NCBI RefSeq assembly: GCF_007827365.1
Contig: NZ_VISI01000002.1
Span: 1,865,001 to 1,929,000, forward strand
Direction: 5' to 3'
DNA length: 64,000 bases
Origin: Olleya sp. Hel_I_94
GTDB taxonomy: Bacteria; Bacteroidota; Bacteroidia; Flavobacteriales; Flavobacteriaceae
Part shown: positions 32,255-41,687 of the stretch, piece after piece
How positions within the stretch are numbered: position 1 is the first letter of the stretch
Layout of the letters: every line of letters begins with the position of its first letter
Program-made: the position numbers and the translations under genes
Notes under the pieces: generated by a model
Databases searched by the model: none
Told to the model about the DNA's origin: nothing
Seen by the model: only the letters and a program-made list of their open reading frames with translations

Positions 32255-34615
32255 TTATTTTTTAAACTGATACCACTTTTTCTTAACCGTTTCGGCATGA
32301 TAACCATAACCATAGCCATAATTATAACCATAACCATACGATCCTTTAAAGTCAATATCGTTAATAATATAACCCATGTTTTTAATCTTTTTCTGGTCCA
32401 CTAATTTTTTAGAATATTCAATTAATGGTTTTTCTGTCACACCAGATCTAACGACATAAGCTGTATAATCAATACCATCCATAAACGTTAGCGTATCTGC
32501 TACTAATAAGGTTGGTGCTGTATCTACAATAATATAATCGTAATGTGCTTTTGCTTCGTTTAAAAATGCTTGGAAACGTGCACTTGATAATAAAACCGTT
32601 GGCATTGGCGGAATTGGACCTGATAGTAATAAATCAAATTGATTACTATTAGCATCCATATGTATTAAAATGTCTTGCCAATTACTAGTTTGATTACTTA
32701 AATAATTAGATAATCCAGCTTTGTCTTTAGAGCTTCCAATTAAGGTGTGTAATTGCGGATTACGTAAATCTGCACCAACTAATAAGACTTTCTTTTTTAA
32801 ATGAAAATAGGTTTGCGCAATATTAAATGCCACTGTTGTTTTTCCTTCGCCTTTAACCGAAGACGTTACTGCAATGACTTGACCTTGATTGGTCTGTTTG
32901 TTATGCAACGTAAAGTTTAGGTTATGGATTAAAGTTCTAAACGCTTCCTCAGTTTGTGTGTTTCCTGAGGTTAATTTTATGGCTTGTTTAGCATTAGGAA
33001 TTACCGGAATCTCACCAACAATTGCAGTCTTTGGGTTAATATTTTCAACATCTTTACTAGTGTAAATTTTAGTATTGGTTAAAAACTTTAAATACAAGAT
33101 ACCGATTGGTAAACCCAATCCTAATAATAAGGCAGCTAACAATACTATTTTACGTTTTGGCGCTACAGGAATCGAGTTAGTAATCGCGTAATCTATCACT
33201 TTTACATTCGCTGCAGTGACAGCCATAGTAATTGCTGCCTCTTCGCGTTTTTGTAATAATAGTAAGTATAGGTTTTCTTTTAGGATTTGTTGGCGCTCTA
33301 TACTACGTAATATTTTTTCTTTGCTTGGTAAGGTTTTAAACGACTGTTGTGCTAAGCCTTGCGCACGTTTATTTTGCGATAAGGACTGTTGCAATTGCGT
33401 TTTATAACCAGATAATGAGCGTTGTATGTTATTATTTAAATCTGTAATAGACGCTTTTAAAATCTTAACCCTTGGGTTATTGTCTCCAGCTGTGGCTTTC
33501 CATTTGTTATATTCTAACACTGCAGCATTATAATCGCTAACCAAGGTATTTACTGCACCACTATTCAACCCAATATTAGCAGGTAATAATTTTATGTCTT
33601 GGTTACTAGCTATGCTTTTGTCTAACACATCTGCTAATAGCAATTGGGTTTCGGCTTCAAACAGTTGTTCGTCTTTAATCGATTTTTTCTGAATCATAGA
33701 CGCTGCATCAGCTTCAAAAATACTTAAGTTATTGTTTTGCTTGTAGCTACCTTTTGCGACTTCAATCGAGTCCAACTCGGTTGTTAGATACGTAAACCTT
33801 TCGTCAATAAACGCAATGGTACGTTTAGACACTTCCTGTCTGTCTGTAATTCCATCTTGTGTATAGACTTCAATTAAAGTATTTAAGACCTGTTGTGCTT
33901 TTTGCTTGCTTGGATCTTCTAGACTTAATATTAAAATATCACTGTCCTTACCATCAGGTGCAATTTTTATGGCTTGTAATAAGTTTTGAGTCGCTTGTGT
34001 TTGACTACTAATTTTAACCTCATAGACTGGGTTATCATTAGCCACTAAACTTTGTGCATTTGCTGGCTGAATGGTAAACGGAAAGTCTTGCGTTGGTTTT
34101 TCAAAATAAAAGTTTGGGACTTGTAAGGTGGCTTCGGATTCTAAGTTTACTAATTGGTAGCCTTTATCCTGAAGTGTTATTTGAAACTGTAATTCGGCAT
34201 CTGGTTTTGCTAATTCCGGTTCAAACACCACTTTAAAAGGTGCGTTAAAGACTTCAGATTTATTAACACGACCAGACTGAAAGTATTGTACCTGTAAGTT
34301 TAATTGATTAACGACTTGTCGGTTTAATCTAAACGATTGCAATACTGCACGTTCGTTTTCTAGGTTAACGTTTCCTTTACCTAATAATTTATCTAAATCT
34401 AGGTTTAAGGCAGTAGATTCTTTTTCAGTTAAGACCTTAATTTTTGCAGCAGTTTTGTAGCTATCTGGTGTGTAACGTAAATATAAAAAGGCTATAATTA
34501 AGGCGATTATTCCGCTTAAAGCGATCCAATACCAATAGGCTAAGTACTTATTAGCAATCCCTTTTAAATCTATTTGCTGGTCCTGTGCGTCTTGTTGTTC
34601 TAGGTAATTATCCAT
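32255..34615 (-). CDS. wzc: Wzc-type polysaccharide co-polymerase and tyrosine autokinase
   Basis: 786 residues. The Wzz domain is flanked by two membrane helices (about 30-50 and 490-510), with a long periplasmic coiled-coil part and a GNVR-like region between. The cytoplasmic BY-kinase has Walker A SSVKGEGKTTVAFN (around 585), Walker A' LLVGADLRNPQ and Walker B YDYIIVDTAPT. The tail has a striking tyrosine cluster YGYGYNYGYGYGYH (760-773, seven tyrosines) for autophosphorylation. Wzc controls Wzy-dependent chain length and contacts Wza. It starts 7 bp after wza. Confidence 0.95.
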   Translation of the reverse strand: MDNYLEQQDAQDQQIDLKGIANKYLAYWYWIALSGIIALIIAFLYLRYTPDSYKTAAKIKVLTEKESTALNLDLDKLLGKGNVNLENERAVLQSFRLNRQVVNQLNLQVQYFQSGRVNKSEVFNAPFKVVFEPELAKPDAELQFQITLQDKGYQLVNLESEATLQVPNFYFEKPTQDFPFTIQPANAQSLVANDNPVYEVKISSQTQATQNLLQAIKIAPDGKDSDILILSLEDPSKQKAQQVLNTLIEVYTQDGITDRQEVSKRTIAFIDERFTYLTTELDSIEVAKGSYKQNNNLSIFEADAASMIQKKSIKDEQLFEAETQLLLADVLDKSIASNQDIKLLPANIGLNSGAVNTLVSDYNAAVLEYNKWKATAGDNNPRVKILKASITDLNNNIQRSLSGYKTQLQQSLSQNKRAQGLAQQSFKTLPSKEKILRSIERQQILKENLYLLLLQKREEAAITMAVTAANVKVIDYAITNSIPVAPKRKIVLLAALLLGLGLPIGILYLKFLTNTKIYTSKDVENINPKTAIVGEIPVIPNAKQAIKLTSGNTQTEEAFRTLIHNLNFTLHNKQTNQGQVIAVTSSVKGEGKTTVAFNIAQTYFHLKKKVLLVGADLRNPQLHTLIGSSKDKAGLSNYLSNQTSNWQDILIHMDANSNQFDLLLSGPIPPMPTVLLSSARFQAFLNEAKAHYDYIIVDTAPTLLVADTLTFMDGIDYTAYVVRSGVTEKPLIEYSKKLVDQKKIKNMGYIINDIDFKGSYGYGYNYGYGYGYHAETVKKKWYQFKK

Positions 34616-34622
34616 AGTCTGC

Positions 34623-35408
34623 TTATCTAGTCAATAAAATTATGGCACTTAGGGTTACCGATGCAATTGCTACTATGGTTGTTACATTACCTACGTAACC
34701 TGCTGTTTTTACTTTAGCACGATTGGGTTGTACCACTAACACGTCGTTAGGTTTTAGTCGGTATTCTGGATTGTCCATCCAATTGGTAGTGGTTAAATCT
34801 ATGTGTGTGATTTTACGTGTTGCGTCCACCTCTCTGATTAACAAAATATCGTTACGCTTTCCGTTAATAGTTAAATCTCCTGCATAGCCTAACGCTTGTG
34901 GTACACTAATGTACTGCTCTGTAAAACTAAAGGTTCCAGGACGTTGGACTTCACCTAAAACAGTCACTTTTGCATTAAGCAATCTAACGGTTACAATAGG
35001 ATTAATTAAGTGACCACCATTTTCTAATTGTGCCACAATTTGGCTTTCTAATTGCGAGTTGGTAAGTTGTGTGGCTTTAATTTTGCCTAACACTGGTAAT
35101 GCTATAAACCCTTCTGGATTGACTAAATACCCTTGCAGTTTTAAAATATCTACACTATTATTAACAGCATTGGCATTTACGTTTTTATTATACGGAATGG
35201 CTGCTTCAGGTATGGCAGCACTTATGGTTACTGCTAATATATCGTTAGGCTGAATGGTGTTTTCTTGATACTGTACGTTAGTTTGGTTGTATTGGTTAGC
35301 ATCCTGAAAGTATAAAATTTCTTTATTACTCACACAGCTGCTTAATGATATAGCCATAACTGCGACTGTGATGATTTTAACGAGATGCTGATTACATTTG
35401 GGTTGCAT
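34623..35408 (-). CDS. wza: Wza-type outer-membrane polysaccharide export lipoprotein
   Basis: 261 residues. A lipoprotein signal is present with lipobox SLSSC, C25 being the acylated cysteine, followed by a polysaccharide-export (PES) domain (YQENTIQPNDILAVTIS, GYLVNPEGFIALPVLGKI), one SLBB-like domain (VTVLGEVQRPGTFSF, ALGYAGDLTINGKRNDILLIRE; partly quoted) and a C-terminal membrane helix (about 240-259). This short form lacks the extra domains of E. coli Wza. It forms the export channel with Wzc. Confidence 0.93.
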   Translation of the reverse strand: MQPKCNQHLVKIITVAVMAISLSSCVSNKEILYFQDANQYNQTNVQYQENTIQPNDILAVTISAAIPEAAIPYNKNVNANAVNNSVDILKLQGYLVNPEGFIALPVLGKIKATQLTNSQLESQIVAQLENGGHLINPIVTVRLLNAKVTVLGEVQRPGTFSFTEQYISVPQALGYAGDLTINGKRNDILLIREVDATRKITHIDLTTTNWMDNPEYRLKPNDVLVVQPNRAKVKTAGYVGNVTTIVAIASVTLSAIILLTR

Positions 35409-35809
35409 ACTTATGATTACTATTAGCGATTATTATTTGTACCACTACTGGTTAGGTAGCTGTTTATTTTTACGTCTGAACTATAAAATGCGTGACGTTT
35501 TGTATTGGTTATTTTGTTTAACGTGTCAAAAATAGCACAAAATTATAAACTACCACTTTTATGTGGATTAAAACCATGTTTTTTAAGTGTTTAAAATGGC
35601 TGTTTTTTCACCTTTTTTAGCCTATAATTTTAATACACTATCCATACACTATCTATACCTTTGCTATACCGTTACTATACCTATGCTATAAGGTTGCTTT
35701 TTTGACTCGTTTGGGTTTTAGTATTTGGGTTGTTTTTAGTTTTAATATTACACTAAACTACGCTTTAAAAATGCGATGTTTAAAATAAAGACATCTCATT
35801 ACTATTAAA
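35409..35809. other. Control region upstream of wza with possible internal promoter
   Basis: 401 bp without a gene between the cupin gene and wza, both minus strand. Two minus-strand -7-like boxes lie at 35527-35534 (plus-strand CAAAAATA) and 35538-35545 (CAAAATTA). Just upstream is ATGTGGATTAAAACCAT at 35561-35577, and further upstream the phased CTATA array at 35636-35691. It probably gives wza-wzc an additional, separately controlled promoter. Confidence 0.6.
35636..35691. repeat. Helically phased CTATA array (five units)
   Basis: Five imperfect units follow one another: cactatccata, cactatctatac, ctttgctatac, cgttactatac, ctatgctataa. Unit lengths are 11, 12, 11, 11 and 11 bp, so the CTATA cores lie on nearly the same DNA face. 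No coding frame crosses it meaningfully. It resembles an array of protein-binding sites or a bend element upstream of the wza promoter. Confidence 0.75.
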
Positions 35810-36262
35810 TTATTTTACAGACCAATCCATCCATAAATCTTGATCAAAACGATACTGATCATTTTTAGCAGATTCTAAATCCTGGTCTGAAAACACGATT
35901 AATTCTGAGTTAGCTTCCAATGCTTTAAATCCATTAGCATGACCTTTAGGTACACAAAGCACTTGATTTTTATTGGCTTGTAAAATAAATACTTCGGGTT
36001 TACTATTGACGTCTGGTGTCTTCCAATCTTTAATAGGCACAATTGCAATTACAAAACGTCCTTTACTACATTTAAAATATTTTGCCTCAATTTTATGCGC
36101 TTGCCAAGCACGCACAACCGTTGTGGATGTATGCGTGATGGTATACATGCGTTTTATTGGTGACATATTAAAATCGTTGACATAAGCTACCGTTCCACGA
36201 TGATCTTTATGTACAGCACCATTTATAAGTTGATGTTTTTTCGTGCCTAAATCTATTTCCAT
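35810..36262 (-). CDS. RmlC/WxcM-like cupin sugar isomerase
   Basis: 150 residues with a cupin core resembling dTDP-4-dehydrorhamnose 3,5-epimerase relatives: KDHRGTVAYVNDFN, VVRAWQAHKIEAKYFKCSKG and VLCVPKGHANGFKALEANSELIVFSD (each partly quoted). The HRG and WQAH positions match the catalytic base and product-site regions of RmlC-like enzymes. It is shorter than RmlC (about 180), so it could be a 3,4-ketoisomerase-like enzyme or a non-catalytic relative. It is the last gene before the wza control region, 23 bp after the WbuB-like transferase. Confidence 0.75.
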   Translation of the reverse strand: MEIDLGTKKHQLINGAVHKDHRGTVAYVNDFNMSPIKRMYTITHTSTTVVRAWQAHKIEAKYFKCSKGRFVIAIVPIKDWKTPDVNSKPEVFILQANKNQVLCVPKGHANGFKALEANSELIVFSDQDLESAKNDQYRFDQDLWMDWSVK

Positions 36263-36285
36263 TTACACTATATCTTTCTTAGGGT

Positions 36286-37497
36286 TCAGCCTTTAATTAT
36301 AGATGAAAGTTGTTTTTTCCTTGATGGTTTAGAATAATTTTTATTATAATAAGCCTCTCCATTTTGACCATATTGCAGCAATAATTGCTTATTAGTTTTC
36401 ATCTCTAATATAGCATCTGCAAAACCTATATAATCGCCACTATTAACAGATAACCCACAATTAGCTTCTTTGATTATTTGGTTACCTTCACCAGAAATCA
36501 TACCAACAATTGGCTTAGCTGAAGCCATATAAGCTTGTAACTTAGCAGGAACCGTTTTAGAAAATATCTCTTTATCCTGTAATGAGAAAAACATCACATC
36601 TGCTTTAGAAAAAAAATAAGGCATAGTTTGCAGTGGATTATTACCATAATACGTCACTTTGTCTGATAATCCTGACTGCGACACTTTTTCTTTTAGCTGT
36701 TTTAACCATCTACCATCACCTACAATTAACCAATTAATAGCTTCATTTTTAAGAATTTTCATTGCATTAAAAACGTTTCCAAAATCTTGCGCTTCTCCAA
36801 TATTACCAGCATACATGACACTAAAACCTACTGGAAATTGCGGATTATTATTTGGCTGAACTTGATTTTTTTGCGTAAAAACATCTTCTGCCCAATTAGG
36901 AAAATAATCTATTTTATAATCTGCTACTCTCTCTTTTGCTTTGGATGCAAAACTATTAGACCCTATTAGGACTTTATCGTATTGTTTATAAATCCATTTT
37001 ACTAGAGTTTCTAAAAAAAGAATAACCTTTTTAGATTTTATAATATCTAACGCAACTAAAGTATCAGGCCACATGTCTAAATCCCAAAGGATCATTTTAG
37101 GTTTACGCAACCACTTATAAATAATTGGAGAAATAGCTATTAAAATAGGGCTTGTATGATGAACAAAAATAACGTCGTATTTTTTTTTAAACAGACCTAT
37201 GTACAATGTATAGATAATACAAGATGCAAAATACGACAAGTAATTAATCACCAATCTTAATTTAGAACCAGACCCTCTTGGTATCAACCACAACCTTTTA
37301 ACTTTAACTCCCTTAACTACGTCTGTTGTGTTTTTAAAATAACCATAACCTTTAGCAATTTTACCATCAGGATAATTAGGAAGTCCTGTTATAACCGTAA
37401 CTTCTAATCCATCGTTTGACAGCATTTCCGATACCTCATTAACCTTAAAGTTTTCTGGGTAAAAATGATTGGTATATATTAAGACTCTTTGTGCCAA
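36286..37497 (-). CDS. Family 4 glycosyltransferase (WbuB-like)
   Basis: 403 residues of GT-B fold. The N-terminal part is ILIYTNHFYPENFKVNEVSEML, followed by TVITGLPNYPDGKI, as in WbuB-type transferases. The donor-binding C-terminal part has GFSVMYAGNIGEAQDFGNV and the family-4 EX7E-like segment around FSKTVPAKLQAYMASAKPIVG. WbuB relatives transfer L-FucNAc, which fits the capEFG genes directly upstream. It overlaps capG by 19 bp, showing tight coupling. The donor sugar is inferred, not proven. Confidence 0.88.
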   Translation of the reverse strand: MAQRVLIYTNHFYPENFKVNEVSEMLSNDGLEVTVITGLPNYPDGKIAKGYGYFKNTTDVVKGVKVKRLWLIPRGSGSKLRLVINYLSYFASCIIYTLYIGLFKKKYDVIFVHHTSPILIAISPIIYKWLRKPKMILWDLDMWPDTLVALDIIKSKKVILFLETLVKWIYKQYDKVLIGSNSFASKAKERVADYKIDYFPNWAEDVFTQKNQVQPNNNPQFPVGFSVMYAGNIGEAQDFGNVFNAMKILKNEAINWLIVGDGRWLKQLKEKVSQSGLSDKVTYYGNNPLQTMPYFFSKADVMFFSLQDKEIFSKTVPAKLQAYMASAKPIVGMISGEGNQIIKEANCGLSVNSGDYIGFADAILEMKTNKQLLLQYGQNGEAYYNKNYSKPSRKKQLSSIIKG

Positions 37498-38615
37498 ACT
37501 GTACGATTTATGTAATCCGTATAACTTAAAATAATGCGTACCACTTTATCACTAACATTTGGCATAGAATAATCACTTACCTGTTGTAAAGTTCTATTTT
37601 CATTACGACCTTGTGTCTCTAAAATTTTTAAAGCTTGCATGATACGTTCTGGATTTAAACCTACCATCATTACTGACGCTTCTTCCATAGCTTCTGGTCT
37701 TTCATGCGCTTCTCTAATATTTAAAGCTGGAAAATTCATTATCGATGATTCCTCAGAAATAGTACCACTATCAGACAACACTGCTTTAGCCTTTTTTTGA
37801 AGGTGATTATAATCATGAAACCCTAATGGCTTCATTAACTGAATTAATGAATGAAACGTCGCACCTGTTTCCTCTATTTTATTTCTTGTTCTAGGGTGTG
37901 TGGATACAATTATGGGCAACTTATAGGTTTCGGCTATTAAGTTTAAAGTCGTTACTAATTTGAAAAAATTTTTAGAATTTATATTTTCTTCTCTGTGTGC
38001 AGATACTAAAAAATATTGTTCCGCTTTTAATTCTAAACGTGATAACACATTGGCATTATCAATTTGTGCATTATATGCTTGTATTACTTCGTAAATTGGA
38101 GACCCTGTTTTTATAATTCTATCAGCAGGCAAGCCTTCACGTAATAAATACTCTCTAGCAATGTCGCTATATGTTAGGTTTATATCACTAACATGGTCTA
38201 CAATTTTCCTGTTAGTTTCTTCTGGAACACGTTGATCAAAACAGCGGTTTCCGGCTTCCATATGGAAAATTGGAATTTTTCGTTTTTTAGCAGCTATAGC
38301 ACATAAACAAGAATTGGTATCTCCTAGCACTAAAAAAGCATCAGGATTTACAGTTTCTAATACAGGCTCTATATTAATTAAAATTTGTCCAGCGGTATTT
38401 ATAGCACTTCCACCAGCTGCATTTAAAAAATAATCAGGTTTTCTTAAACCTAAATCTTTAAAAAACACCTCATTTAGTTCATAGTCATAATTTTGACCTG
38501 TATGCACTAATATATGTTCTACACTTTCAGTTGCATCAAGCTTTAAAAGCACTTGAGACAATCTAATAATTTCTGGTCTTGTACCTACAACGGTTAAAAC
38601 TTTTAATTTTTTCAT
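37479..38615 (-). CDS. capG: UDP-N-acetylglucosamine 2-epimerase family enzyme, CapG/WbjD type
   Basis: 378 residues of the non-hydrolysing UDP-GlcNAc 2-epimerase family: VVGTRPEIIRLS, VHTGQNYDYELNEVFF, VLGDTNSCLC, HMEAGNRCFDQRVPEETNRKIVDH (partly quoted), SAHREENI and LSDSGTISEESSIMNFPALNIREAHERPEAM (partly quoted). Asn in GNRCFD in place of the Arg of WecB (GLRS) and the neighbourhood of capE and capF point to CapG/WbjD, which turns UDP-N-acetyl-L-pneumosamine into UDP-N-acetyl-L-fucosamine. It overlaps the WbuB-like gene by 19 bp. Confidence 0.92.
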   Translation of the reverse strand: MKKLKVLTVVGTRPEIIRLSQVLLKLDATESVEHILVHTGQNYDYELNEVFFKDLGLRKPDYFLNAAGGSAINTAGQILINIEPVLETVNPDAFLVLGDTNSCLCAIAAKKRKIPIFHMEAGNRCFDQRVPEETNRKIVDHVSDINLTYSDIAREYLLREGLPADRIIKTGSPIYEVIQAYNAQIDNANVLSRLELKAEQYFLVSAHREENINSKNFFKLVTTLNLIAETYKLPIIVSTHPRTRNKIEETGATFHSLIQLMKPLGFHDYNHLQKKAKAVLSDSGTISEESSIMNFPALNIREAHERPEAMEEASVMMVGLNPERIMQALKILETQGRNENRTLQQVSDYSMPNVSDKVVRIILSYTDYINRTVWHKES

Positions 38616-38638
38616 TTTATAATCAGTGTTTCGATTTA

Positions 38639-39757
38639 TTATACTTCGACAAAATAAGTGTCTGCATCATCTGCATTATATGGTTCGTTGATCCAAAAAT
38701 TGGTATAAAGTACTTCCTCTCCTATATTTTTAATATTATGTGTGTACCATATTGGCATATCTACATATGCTGGGTTATTACCATCTAAATAAAACTCTAA
38801 AACTTTATCTGTACCAATACGTCTTAGTTGTATTAAAGCTTTTCCTTTTATTACTGAAAAACGTTCAATTTTTCTAGTATGAAAATGATTACCTCTTGTT
38901 ATATTTGGTACTGTTGTAGAAAACGACACTTGTCCACCAATACCCAATCTAATAACCTCTACAAAAGAACCTCGTGGATCTGTATGCTGCGTATATTGCA
39001 CTGGAAAATGTGTTTCAATATCCATATAACAGCGGAAGGTATTAAACAAATTAATTTTAAAGGTTGTATCCAAAATCGGAATTTCACCTTTATCCTGATA
39101 CGTGTCTTTAAAATTAACTAACAATGCTAACACCTCAGATACTTTAGCTTCTGCTGTATGCTTAACGTTGTATTCTTGCAAATTTCTGGCTTCTTTAATA
39201 CAGTTTATTATCTCTGTAACCAATTGGCCTACATATATTAATTTTAAATGTCCATCCACCTCTATTTTGGGTGTTTGGTTATTGGCTATTTGATGCGAAA
39301 ATGTTGCAATCACAGAATTATAAAACGGATTACCAAATGGACCAAATACATTTGGGATAATCATACCTGTAAAGACTGCGTTATTAGCTTTTGCCCAATT
39401 AGAAAACAAGAGACGTCCTTCTTTTTTGGATTGCCCATAATGATTGTCGTTATTTTCTTGGGACGACGACGACATTATTATCTGTGGCTTACTATTGGTA
39501 CGTTGCAATGCTGCAATTAATAATTCCACCAAATTTACATTAGTTTGGTATATAACTAATGGGTCGTTATGACGATTTAAGGCAGCAAGATGCACTATTA
39601 CATCGCATTGACTTACAAATGTATCCAATAAATCATCTTGTAAAAAATACTGTTTCTCAAAATTTACAATCTCAAAATCCTCTGGATGTAAACCTATGGT
39701 ATTGTAAAGATGTTGCCCAATAAATCCATTTTGACCTGTAATACCTACTTTAATCAT
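38639..39757 (-). CDS. capF: CapF/WbjC bifunctional reductase with C-terminal cupin
   Basis: 372 residues. The N-terminal SDR domain has GITGQNGFIGQHLY and YGQSKKEGR with the catalytic Tyr/Lys. A C-terminal cupin (about 255-372) contains QYTQHTDPRGSFVEVIRLG, TRGNHFHTRKIERFSVIKG and PIWYTHNIKNIGEEVLYTNFWINE (partly quoted). This two-domain form is diagnostic of CapF, which epimerises at C3 through the zinc cupin and reduces the 4-keto sugar to UDP-N-acetyl-L-pneumosamine. It sits between capE (12 bp) and capG (23 bp). Confidence 0.95.
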   Translation of the reverse strand: MIKVGITGQNGFIGQHLYNTIGLHPEDFEIVNFEKQYFLQDDLLDTFVSQCDVIVHLAALNRHNDPLVIYQTNVNLVELLIAALQRTNSKPQIIMSSSSQENNDNHYGQSKKEGRLLFSNWAKANNAVFTGMIIPNVFGPFGNPFYNSVIATFSHQIANNQTPKIEVDGHLKLIYVGQLVTEIINCIKEARNLQEYNVKHTAEAKVSEVLALLVNFKDTYQDKGEIPILDTTFKINLFNTFRCYMDIETHFPVQYTQHTDPRGSFVEVIRLGIGGQVSFSTTVPNITRGNHFHTRKIERFSVIKGKALIQLRRIGTDKVLEFYLDGNNPAYVDMPIWYTHNIKNIGEEVLYTNFWINEPYNADDADTYFVEV

Positions 39758-39769
39758 ACTTTATAATTT

Positions 39770-40789
39770 TTAAGACAATGCCTCTTTTACTTCTGGTAAC
39801 TGTTGTATTAATGCTTTTACACCTGCTACATCTAGACGGTTAGTATTATGCGAGTTATAATCTTCAATGGTAGCAATAGCAGCCTCACCTTCAGAATAAT
39901 ATTGTGCATAATTTAAATCACGATTATCTGCTGGTATACGATAAAAGCTACCCATATCCTCTGCTTTAATCATCTCTTCACGCGTACAAAGGGTTTCATA
40001 TAATTTTTCGCCATGACGTGTGCCGATAATTTTAATCTCATTATCTGACTTACATAATTGTTTAATAGCAATTGCTAAGTCACCAATAGTTGCTGCAGGT
40101 GCTTTATTAACAAACAAATCTCCTGCGTTACCGTTTTCAAACGCAAACAAAACTAACTCTACAGCTTCTTCTAATGACATTAAAAAACGCGTCATATTTG
40201 GATCTGTAATAGTAATGGGTTGGTTTTGTTTAATTTGATTTAAAAACAAAGGAATAACAGATCCACGAGACGCCATTACATTACCATATCTAGTCAAACA
40301 CACTGTGGTTGATTTTAAATTACGCGATGCTGCTACAGCAACCTTTTCCATTAGTGCTTTAGAAATACCCATTGCATTAATTGGATAAGCAGCTTTATCT
40401 GTACTTAGACAAATTACTTTAGCCACATTATTTACATCTGCTGCATCAATTACATTTTGTGTTCCAAATACATTAGTACGTGTGGCTTCAATAGGAAAAA
40501 ACTCGCAGGATGGTACTTGTTTTAAAGCTGCTGCATGAAACACGTAATCTACACCACGCATGGCACGTTCTATACTATCGTAATTACGTACGTCTCCTAT
40601 ATAAAATTTAAGTTTATCGTTTTGTAAAGCAGTACGCATATCGTCTTGCTTTTTTTCGTCACGACTAAAGATTCTAATTTCTTTAAAGTGATCTGTATGT
40701 AAAAATCGGTTTAATACTGCATTCCCGAAAGATCCTGTACCTCCTGTGATTAATAGTGTTTTATTTTTAAACATAGGCTTATATTTCAA
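39770..40789 (-). CDS. capE: CapE/WbjB UDP-N-acetylglucosamine 4,6-dehydratase/5-epimerase
   Basis: 339 residues of the SDR family: ITGGTGSFGNAVLNRF (NAD binding), YIGDVRNYDSIERAM, LKQVPSCEFFPIEATRTNVFG and LSTDKAAYPINAMGISKALMEK, where Met-x3-Lys replaces Tyr-x3-Lys as in inverting 4,6-dehydratases. GTRHGEKLYETL follows near the end. It starts the UDP-L-FucNAc pathway from UDP-GlcNAc and is followed by capF and capG in pathway order. Its start overlaps the end of the upstream GT2 gene by 11 bp. Confidence 0.95.
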   Translation of the reverse strand: MKYKPMFKNKTLLITGGTGSFGNAVLNRFLHTDHFKEIRIFSRDEKKQDDMRTALQNDKLKFYIGDVRNYDSIERAMRGVDYVFHAAALKQVPSCEFFPIEATRTNVFGTQNVIDAADVNNVAKVICLSTDKAAYPINAMGISKALMEKVAVAASRNLKSTTVCLTRYGNVMASRGSVIPLFLNQIKQNQPITITDPNMTRFLMSLEEAVELVLFAFENGNAGDLFVNKAPAATIGDLAIAIKQLCKSDNEIKIIGTRHGEKLYETLCTREEMIKAEDMGSFYRIPADNRDLNYAQYYSEGEAAIATIEDYNSHNTNRLDVAGVKALIQQLPEVKEALS

Positions 40790-41684
40790 TATTGTAATGT
40801 TGCTTTATATAGCTTTTAATTTTTTGTTTATCGTTTCCACAGGCTTTTTTGATTTCAAAAATTTTAGCATCGACAAGTATACGATACCAAAAGCCTTGTA
40901 AAAAATGCCATAAAAACCCCTCCTTACCTTCCAAAAATCCTCCTTTTAATATATAACGATAAAAAAAGTATGCGCCTGCGCGCCAAAATAATGGTAGACG
41001 TGCGTATTTAGATTTTAATTTTCTTTTGCTTTTTGCTGCTTTAGTTAAAGTTTTTGTGTCATTATTACTATCTAGTAAATCAAATTGATTACAAATTAGA
41101 TTAATCATTTCGCGATTACTATAGTTGTTATGCTTTGTTGTCCACCATGATAGGTTATTTAAATTATTATCTATCATTACATTTGTAAAGCTTACGGATT
41201 GTCCCTCTAGCAACACCATATGCTCATCCATAAGTTTGTTTTCACACACTGCTTTACCACGTCTAAAAAGACGCAATATTTTTAAAACACCTGTACCACG
41301 CTTTATTTGTTTACCCATAAAATAATTATAACGTGGTAACACAACTCCAGTAATATCTTTAGATAATATTGGAAGCTTTTGTGCAATCTCTTGTTGTAAA
41401 GCAGGTGTAAGGACCTCATCTGCATCAATGCGCAAAATCCAATCTGTAGTTAAAGGTGCATTTGCTAAACCCCAATTTAATTGTTTAGCATGATTGTTTT
41501 CCCACTTATTTTGTAACACAACAGCACCTAAACTTTCTGCAATTGCAACCGTATTATCTGTAGAAAATGAATCTATTACAACAATTTGAGAAGCTATAGC
41601 TTTAACACTATTTATACAACGCGCGATATGTATCTCCTCGTTAAAGGTTAAGATAATGACACCTAAATTTTTATTATCAATCAT
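40779..41684 (-). CDS. Family 2 glycosyltransferase
   Basis: 301 residues of GT-A fold: VIILTFNEEIHIARCINSVK, VIDSFSTDNTVAIAESLGA, NWGLANAPLTTDWILRIDADE (partly quoted, DxD motif within) and a C-terminal amphipathic region YRYILKGGFLEGKEGFLWHFLQGFWY (partly quoted) typical of WaaE/KdtX-like transferases acting at the inner membrane face. It adds one sugar to the growing repeat unit. It overlaps capE by 11 bp and follows the GT4 gene by 3 bp. The donor is unknown. Confidence 0.88.
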   Translation of the reverse strand: MIDNKNLGVIILTFNEEIHIARCINSVKAIASQIVVIDSFSTDNTVAIAESLGAVVLQNKWENNHAKQLNWGLANAPLTTDWILRIDADEVLTPALQQEIAQKLPILSKDITGVVLPRYNYFMGKQIKRGTGVLKILRLFRRGKAVCENKLMDEHMVLLEGQSVSFTNVMIDNNLNNLSWWTTKHNNYSNREMINLICNQFDLLDSNNDTKTLTKAAKSKRKLKSKYARLPLFWRAGAYFFYRYILKGGFLEGKEGFLWHFLQGFWYRILVDAKIFEIKKACGNDKQKIKSYIKQHYNIEI

Positions 41685-41687
41685 AAA

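Noticed and set aside
35636..35691. CRISPR array
   Set aside because: Units are only 11-12 bp with no separate spacers, and no cas genes are present in the window.
37479..38615. WecB for enterobacterial common antigen or teichoic acid
   Set aside because: The gene sits in reaction order with capE and capF and has the GNRCFD variant, so the CapG/WbjD role fits better.
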